NCBI GenBank assembly: GCA_026394015.1
Contig: JAPKZA010000248.1
Span: 1 to 48,229, forward strand
Reading direction: 5' to 3'
DNA: 48,229 bases
DNA from: Acidobacteriota bacterium
Lineage (GTDB): Bacteria > Acidobacteriota > Terriglobia > Bryobacterales > Bryobacteraceae
Part shown: piece by piece, positions 43,487-48,229 of the stretch
How positions within the stretch are numbered: the first letter of the stretch is position 1
Layout of the letters: the number at the start of each line of letters is the position of its first letter
Notes under the pieces: model-generated
The model's input: only the letters and a program-made list of their open reading frames with translations
The model's database searches: none
What the model was told of the DNA's origin: nothing
Program-made: the position numbers and the translations under genes

Positions 43487-44186
43487 CCTGCACCAGAGTT
43501 AGGGCCGCCATGGCCGCCGTCTCGGCCCGCAGCACCAGCGAGCCTAGCGACGTAGCCACCCACCCGGCCTCCGCAATCACCGTCGCCTCCCGCTCCGCCC
43601 AGCCGCCTTCCGGCCCCAACAGCAGCGTCACCGCCGTCGGCCTTTCCCGCTCCATCACCTCTAACAGCGGCCGCCCCCCCGGCCTCTCGTCCAGCCAGAT
43701 CCGCGCTCCTTCGGCTCCGCCCAGCACACCCCCCAGCGTCGCCAACTCCCGCACCTCCGGCACCCGCATCCGCCGGCACTGCTGGCTCGCCTCCATCGCA
43801 ATCCGCCGCCACCGCTCCGCCCGCTTCGGTGCCGCCCGTTCCAACCCATGCTCGCTCCGCTCGGTCACCAGCGGCTGAATCGCCCCCACCCCCAACTCCG
43901 TCGCCTTCTCGATCATCCATTCGAAATGGTCAAACTTGAACAGACTTACGCACAGCGTCACCGGAAACGGGGCCGGTCGCGCTTCCAACTTCTCAATCAC
44001 CCGAAAGGTCACCAGCTCCTTCCGCGCCATCTCGATCTCGGCCAGGTACAACTGCTCGTTGTCGGAGATCTCAAAAACCTGGCCTTTTTCGACGCGCAAC
44101 ACTCGCGTCAAATGCTGCGCCATCTCGCCGTGCAATTCGGCTACATCGCGTCTTACCGTCGGTACAAAGAAAAGTCGTCGCGCCAT
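43452..44186 (-). CDS. rsmE: 16S rRNA (uracil-1498-N3)-methyltransferase
   Basis: 244 residues. SPOUT-family RsmE features are HLTRVLRVEKGQVFEI near the start, LCVSLFKFDHFEWMIEKATELGVGAIQPLVTERSEH and LLLGPEGGWAEREA with the knot, then LGSLVLRAETAAMAAL. It methylates U1498 of 16S rRNA. It diverges from ruvA with 20 bases between, so their promoters must overlap. Confidence 0.95.
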   Translation of the reverse strand: MARRLFFVPTVRRDVAELHGEMAQHLTRVLRVEKGQVFEISDNEQLYLAEIEMARKELVTFRVIEKLEARPAPFPVTLCVSLFKFDHFEWMIEKATELGVGAIQPLVTERSEHGLERAAPKRAERWRRIAMEASQQCRRMRVPEVRELATLGGVLGGAEGARIWLDERPGGRPLLEVMERERPTAVTLLLGPEGGWAEREATVIAEAGWVATSLGSLVLRAETAAMAALTLVQASGSAYRESRA

Positions 44187-44206
44187 GGGAGAATAGGGTT
44201 CTTACT

Positions 44207-44806
44207 ATGATTGCGCACCTGCGCGGCACGCTTCTCGAAAAGCAACCGCACCAAGCTATCGTCGAATGCCAAGGCGTCGGCTACGACGTCGCCATTCCCG
44301 TCTCGACCTTCACCCGCCTCCCCGACCCCGGCCTCGAAGTTCGCCTCCGGATCTTTACCAGTGTCCGCGAAGATGCCATCCAACTCTTCGGCTTCTTCAC
44401 CTCCGAAGAAAAGCAGCTCTTCGAAAAGCTCATCTCCGTCTCCGGCATCGGCGCCAAACTCGCCCTCACCGCCCTCTCCGGCCTCCCCCCCGCCGACCTC
44501 GCCGCCGCCATCCGGGGCGGGGAAGTCACCCAACTCACCCGCATCCCTGGCGTCGGCAAGAAAACCGCCGAACGGATGATCCTCGAACTCCGCGACAAAC
44601 TCGACCTCCTCCTGCCCAGCGCCGGCGGACCGAAGTCCGTCCCCGTCTCCCTCCTGTCCCCCCTCGACGCCGACATCGTCTCCGCCCTCGTCAACCTCGG
44701 CTCCCCCCGGCCCGCTGCCGAAGCGGCTGTTCGCAAAGCCCGCTCGACCGTCACCGGAGACGACTTCGAACCCCTCTTCCGCAAAGCTCTCGAACTGGTC
44801 AGGTAA
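44207..44806 (+). CDS. ruvA: Holliday junction helicase subunit RuvA
   Basis: 199 residues. The N-terminal OB-fold (MIAHLRGTLLEKQPHQAIVECQGVGYDVAIP) and the two helix-hairpin-helix repeats (SVSGIGAKLALTALSGL and RIPGVGKKTAERMILELRDKL) bind four-way DNA junctions. A C-terminal domain III (DADIVSALVNLGSPRPAAEAAVRKA) contacts RuvB. Three bases separate it from ruvB. Confidence 0.97.
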   Translation: MIAHLRGTLLEKQPHQAIVECQGVGYDVAIPVSTFTRLPDPGLEVRLRIFTSVREDAIQLFGFFTSEEKQLFEKLISVSGIGAKLALTALSGLPPADLAAAIRGGEVTQLTRIPGVGKKTAERMILELRDKLDLLLPSAGGPKSVPVSLLSPLDADIVSALVNLGSPRPAAEAAVRKARSTVTGDDFEPLFRKALELVR

Positions 44807-44809
44807 ACT

Positions 44810-45835
44810 ATGTCGAATCGCAAACCTACTGCCGGTGTCCTCGACGAAGAAGAGAAGAAATTCGAGTCCTCCCTCCGCCCCCGCCGCCTCGCCGATTTTA
44901 CCGGCCAACCCAAACTTAAGGAAAATCTCGCCATCGCCATCGAAGCCGCCCGCCAACGCGGCGAAGCCATGGATCACGTTCTGCTCTACGGCCCCCCCGG
45001 TCTCGGAAAAACTACCCTCGCCCAACTCATCTCTCAGGAACTGGAAGTCGCCTTCGAGCAAACCGCCGCCCCCATCCTTCAGAAAAAACTCGACCTCACC
45101 GGCGTCCTCACCAACGTCCAGGCCCGCCAGGTCTTTTTCATCGACGAAATCCATCGCCTCCTCCCCGACGTCGAAGAGATCCTCTACTCCGCCCTCGAAG
45201 ACTTCCGCGTCGACATCATGGTCGGCACCGGACCCGGCGCCCGCACCCACTCCCTCCCCATCCAACGCTTTACCGCTGTCGGCGCCACCACCCGCCAAGG
45301 CCTCATCTCCGCCCCCCTCCGCGGCCGCTTCGGCCTTGTTCTTCGCCTGAACCACTACAACGAAGAAGACCTAACCGCCATCGTCCTGCGCTCGGCCCGC
45401 CTCATGGAGCTCTCGATCGTCGCCGAAGCAGCCGGTGAAATCGCCCGCCGTGCCCGCGGCACCCCTCGCATTGCCAACCGCCTCCTCCGCCGCGTCCGCG
45501 ACTACGCCCAAGTCCGCGCCAACGGCGACATCACCTTCCCCGTCGCCATGACCGCCCTCGACCTCCTCGAAGTCGATCGCTTCGGCCTCGATGAAATCGA
45601 CCAGAAAATCATGCTCACGATCCTCGACAAGTACGCCGGAGGCCCCGTCGGCATCAACACCATCGCCGCGTCGATCGACGAAGAATCCGCCACCATCGAA
45701 GAGGTCTACGAGCCCTACCTCATGCAACTCGGCTTCCTCGACCGCACCCCCCGCGGCCGCGTCGGCACCCGCCGCGCGTTTGACTACTTCAAAATCGCCC
45801 CCCCCGCCGCCGGCCCCCAAAATTCACTCTTTTGA
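44810..45835 (+). CDS. ruvB: Holliday junction branch-migration ATPase RuvB
   Basis: 341 residues. The AAA+ core begins LRPRRLADFTGQPKLKENL and has the P-loop GPPGLGKTTLA, Walker B FFIDEIHRL and sensor GATTRQGLISAPLRGRFG. A winged helix follows, ending DRTPRGRVGTRRAFDYF. With RuvA it drives branch migration. Its stop overlaps the TTG start of folK (TTGA, 45832-45835). Confidence 0.98.
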   Translation: MSNRKPTAGVLDEEEKKFESSLRPRRLADFTGQPKLKENLAIAIEAARQRGEAMDHVLLYGPPGLGKTTLAQLISQELEVAFEQTAAPILQKKLDLTGVLTNVQARQVFFIDEIHRLLPDVEEILYSALEDFRVDIMVGTGPGARTHSLPIQRFTAVGATTRQGLISAPLRGRFGLVLRLNHYNEEDLTAIVLRSARLMELSIVAEAAGEIARRARGTPRIANRLLRRVRDYAQVRANGDITFPVAMTALDLLEVDRFGLDEIDQKIMLTILDKYAGGPVGINTIAASIDEESATIEEVYEPYLMQLGFLDRTPRGRVGTRRAFDYFKIAPPAAGPQNSLF

Positions 45836-46269
45836 TCACCGCCTACCTCGGTCTCGGCTCCAACCTCGGCGACCGCCGCGACCATCTCGATTTCGCCCTC
45901 GCCGAACTCCGCCCCTCCCGCGTCTCGCCCTTCTACGAAACCGCCCCCCTCGGCTACCTCGACCAGTCCCCGTTCCTGAATTGCGTCTGCGAAATCCAAA
46001 CCGCCCTCTCCCCTTGGACCCTCCTCAACGAAGTCCATCGCATCGAAAACCTCCGCCATCGCCTCCGCCCCTTCCCCAACGCCCCCCGTACCCTCGACAT
46101 TGACATATTGCTATATAGCAATATCATCATCGCCTCCCCCCGCCTCACCCTCCCCCATCCCCGCCTCGCCCAACGCGCCTTCGTCCTCGCCCCCCTCGCT
46201 GACCTCCTCCCCGCTTATCTCCCCCTCCTCGCCCTACTCTCCGATCAGCAGATCACCCGGCTAGACTAA
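45832..46269 (+). CDS. folK: hydroxymethyldihydropteridine pyrophosphokinase
   Basis: 145 residues with a TTG start overlapping the ruvB stop. HPPK signatures are AYLGLGSNLGDRRDHL near the start, SPFLNCVCEIQT, and RHRLRPFPNAPRTLDIDILLYSN, which includes the metal-binding DIDIL. The end, LPHPRLAQRAFVLAPLADL, also fits. It activates the pterin for folate synthesis. The coupling to ruvAB has no known functional reason. Confidence 0.93.
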   Translation: MITAYLGLGSNLGDRRDHLDFALAELRPSRVSPFYETAPLGYLDQSPFLNCVCEIQTALSPWTLLNEVHRIENLRHRLRPFPNAPRTLDIDILLYSNIIIASPRLTLPHPRLAQRAFVLAPLADLLPAYLPLLALLSDQQITRLD

Positions 46270-46276
46270 GCTGTAG

Positions 46277-47242
46277 ATGCGCTATCTCCTCCTCCTCGCC
46301 CTCCTAGCTCCCGTCGTAACCACCGAATCCGTCGCCCACGATCCCGACGACCCGTCCCTCTGGGTCAACCCCGCCAACCCCGCCCAATCCCTGATCATCT
46401 CGACCGACAAAGCCGCCCAGGTCGGCGGTCTCTACGTCTTCGGCCTCGACGGCAAAATCCGCCAGCACATCGAAGGCCTCGACCGCCCCAACAACGTCGA
46501 CGTCATCGAAAACATCGCCGTCTTGACCGAGCGCAACAAAAACCGTCTCCGTGCCTACCGCATCTCCCCCACCGCCCCCCATCTCACCGATATCAGCGAC
46601 CTCGACGGCCTCAAAGTCTTCGACGCCCCCATGGGCATCGCCCTCTACCGCCGCCCCAAAGACGGAGCCCTCTTCGCCATCGTCTCCCGCAAATCCGGCC
46701 CCTCCGGCTCTTATCTGTTTCAGTACCGCCTAACCCTCCAAGCCGGCAAACTCAAAGCCACCAAGGTCCGCGAATTCGGCGCCTACTCCGGTGGCCAGGG
46801 CAACGAAATCGAAGCTGTCGCGGTCGACTCCGAACTCGGCTACGTCTACTACGCCGACGAAGCCTGCTGCATCCGCAAGTACCACGCCGACCCTGACCAT
46901 CCCGACGCCCCCCGCGAACTCGCCAAGTTCGGCGAAACCGGCTGGAAGCAACAGCGCGAAGGCATCGGCATCTATACCCAACCCAACGGCAAAGGCTTCC
47001 TCGTCTGTACCGACCAAATCCCTAACGGCTCCCAATACCGCGTCTTCAAACGCGAAGGCGAACCCGGCCGTCCCCACGATCATTCCAAGCTCGTCAAAGT
47101 CATCGAAACCGCGACCGACTCCACCGACGGCCTCGAAGTCTCCTCCGCCAACCTCGGCCCCCAATTCCCGAAGGGGATTATGATCGCGATGAATAGTCGA
47201 CCCAAAAACTTTGTGCTCTTCGACTGGCGAAATCTGCCGTAA
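46277..47242 (+). CDS. exported beta-propeller phytase-like protein
   Basis: 321 residues with a signal peptide (MRYLLLLALLAPVVTTESVA). The beta-propeller phytase opening is clear (HDPDDPSLWVNPANPAQSLIISTDKAAQVGGLYVFGLDGK, RPNNVDV), with acidic calcium and phosphate sites such as GNEIEAVAVDSELGYVYYADE. It probably releases phosphate from phytate outside the cell. It is 7 bases downstream of folK. Its 3' end overlaps the chloride channel gene by 65 bases. Confidence 0.9.
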   Translation: MRYLLLLALLAPVVTTESVAHDPDDPSLWVNPANPAQSLIISTDKAAQVGGLYVFGLDGKIRQHIEGLDRPNNVDVIENIAVLTERNKNRLRAYRISPTAPHLTDISDLDGLKVFDAPMGIALYRRPKDGALFAIVSRKSGPSGSYLFQYRLTLQAGKLKATKVREFGAYSGGQGNEIEAVAVDSELGYVYYADEACCIRKYHADPDHPDAPRELAKFGETGWKQQREGIGIYTQPNGKGFLVCTDQIPNGSQYRVFKREGEPGRPHDHSKLVKVIETATDSTDGLEVSSANLGPQFPKGIMIAMNSRPKNFVLFDWRNLP

Positions 47243-48203
47243 AGCAAGCCACCAGCGCATATGGAATCACCGCCGGCCCGAACAGTTCCACCGCCATCAC
47301 GGTACTCGCGAGCGGTGCCCGCGCCGCGGCCCCAAACACGGCTACAAACCCTAACCCCGCCAGCCAACTCATCGGCACTCCGAACAACCCGCTCAAAGTG
47401 TTCCCCAGCGTCGCCCCCATAAAGAACAGCGGGGTGGCTTCTCCCCCTCGAAACCCGCTCCCCACCGTCACCGCCGTCAACCCCAACTTGACGAGCCAAT
47501 CCCCAGCCCCCGCCGGCTCCACAAACGCCGACGCAATCTTTGGTACCCCCAACCCGGCAAACTCCCACGTCGAAGTGCTATAGAGCACTCCCGCGACAAT
47601 TACCCCGCCCGCCACCACCGGCACATGCCGCCTCACGAAGTCCACCAGCCCGCGATATCCCGCCGCCACCAACCCAAACGCCAACCCCGCCATGCCCGCC
47701 CAACCCACGGCCCACCACTCCGGCCACAAACTGATGACGTAAACCGTATGCTGCGCCCCCCAACCCCGCGCCACCCAGTCCCCCACAAACGCCCCGGCCA
47801 AACAAACCCAAACCGCCTCCCGCCCCGCCACCTCCTGCGCAAAAACGAACCCAGCCCACGGCGTCCCGAACACCCCGCCAAACCCCGCCGCCATGCCCAC
47901 CCGGATATCGGCCTTCACCGCCGTCGCCAACGCCCCGCCCACCTGCACCGCGGCCCCTTCCCGCCCCGCTGACCCCCCGCAGACATGCGTCAACACCGTC
48001 CCCAAAAACACCGCCCCATTCCGCTCACCCCACCACTGCGTCGCCCATCCCGCCAGAGGCAGCAACCCCACCATCCACCGATGCCCCCCAAACCATTCCC
48101 CCGCCCGATCCAGCGACCACAACAAAAACGCCGCCGCGGTCCCCGCCAAGCCCGCCGCCAAGCCCGCCGCCACCAGCCCCCTCCACCAAGCCCGCTCAAT
48201 CAT
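47178..48203 (-). CDS. short CLC-family chloride channel/antiporter
   Basis: 341 residues with about ten hydrophobic segments, shorter than the usual 400-450. The conserved selectivity and gating blocks are GGSAGREGAAVQVGG, with the gating Glu in GREG but Ala replacing the usual Pro, and GSGFRGGEATPLFFMGATLG. The first helices and the usual GSGIP block are not obvious. It could be a chloride or fluoride transporter. The ATG is 26 bases from the window edge, so a longer start is possible. It overlaps the phytase gene by 65 bases. Confidence 0.85.
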   Translation of the reverse strand: MIERAWWRGLVAAGLAAGLAGTAAAFLLWSLDRAGEWFGGHRWMVGLLPLAGWATQWWGERNGAVFLGTVLTHVCGGSAGREGAAVQVGGALATAVKADIRVGMAAGFGGVFGTPWAGFVFAQEVAGREAVWVCLAGAFVGDWVARGWGAQHTVYVISLWPEWWAVGWAGMAGLAFGLVAAGYRGLVDFVRRHVPVVAGGVIVAGVLYSTSTWEFAGLGVPKIASAFVEPAGAGDWLVKLGLTAVTVGSGFRGGEATPLFFMGATLGNTLSGLFGVPMSWLAGLGFVAVFGAAARAPLASTVMAVELFGPAVIPYALVACFTADFASRRAQSFWVDYSSRS

Positions 48204-48229
48204 TCGCTTCGAGCCGTTCCACCTTTACC

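Noticed and set aside
44153-45355. 400-codon minus-strand open frame opposite ruvA/ruvB
   Set aside because: Gly/Glu-rich shadow of two certain genes on the plus strand.

Overview
The window looks like a piece of the chromosome of a GC-rich, Gram-negative soil bacterium, most likely an acidobacterium of the Solibacteres/Bryobacterales type. This is inferred from gene content, not from a marker-gene tree. The pointers are a paired DUF1549/DUF1553 cytochrome-domain protein and DUF1501 protein, a PEP-CTERM protein, many Tat- or Sec-exported single-copy enzymes, a D-aminoacylase-like amidohydrolase, and the ffh-rpsP-khpA-rimM-trmD-rplS-rnhB order. No insertion sequence, prophage or CRISPR array was seen. 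One RNA gene, tRNA-Phe(GAA), is present.

Layout. Positions 1-3.7 kb hold the tail of an unknown gene, a metallo-beta-lactamase-fold enzyme, and a tight three-gene cassette headed by a P-loop STAND/NB-ARC-like ATPase with a possible TIR-like N-terminus. This cassette is the best candidate for an undescribed system. From 3.7 to 17.4 kb lies an exported-enzyme and sugar-acid region: a PQQ-type beta-propeller, uxaC and uxaA (uronate catabolism), a BON protein, the DUF1553/DUF1501 pair, a 40-residue acidic protein, a zinc dehydrogenase, a Tat protein, a nitrilase-like amidase and an enolase-superfamily enzyme that seems to have lost a piece of its barrel. From 17.4 to 25.4 kb come tRNA-Phe, fumarase, an efflux adaptor, a split chromate transporter, a USP-tailed permease, the CCA-adding enzyme and SixA. 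From 25.4 to 29.9 kb come an O-antigen-ligase-like protein and a copper operon (HMA chaperone, CopA, CsoR, class B-like phosphatase) with a likely CsoR operator.

From 29.8 to 40 kb nearly everything is on the minus strand. A long run of closely packed genes starts with ffh and the ribosome-maturation genes, continues through rnhB, two tandem signal peptidases I, a mannose-1-phosphate guanylyltransferase and a cyclophilin, and is followed by a Spy-like protein and a D-aminoacylase. A 480-base regulatory gap with a good sigma70 promoter and two perfect palindromes precedes a PEP-CTERM gene at 40.5 kb. Beyond it lie an IscA/ErpA-type protein, an ECF sigma/anti-sigma/Spy-like sensor operon, rsmE, ruvA-ruvB-folK-phytase and a short CLC chloride channel.

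A window-wide feature is that neighbouring genes that converge almost always overlap at their 3' ends. Nine of eleven convergent junctions overlap, and five overlap by exactly four bases through interlocked stop codons. The only well-separated pair carries two back-to-back intrinsic terminators.
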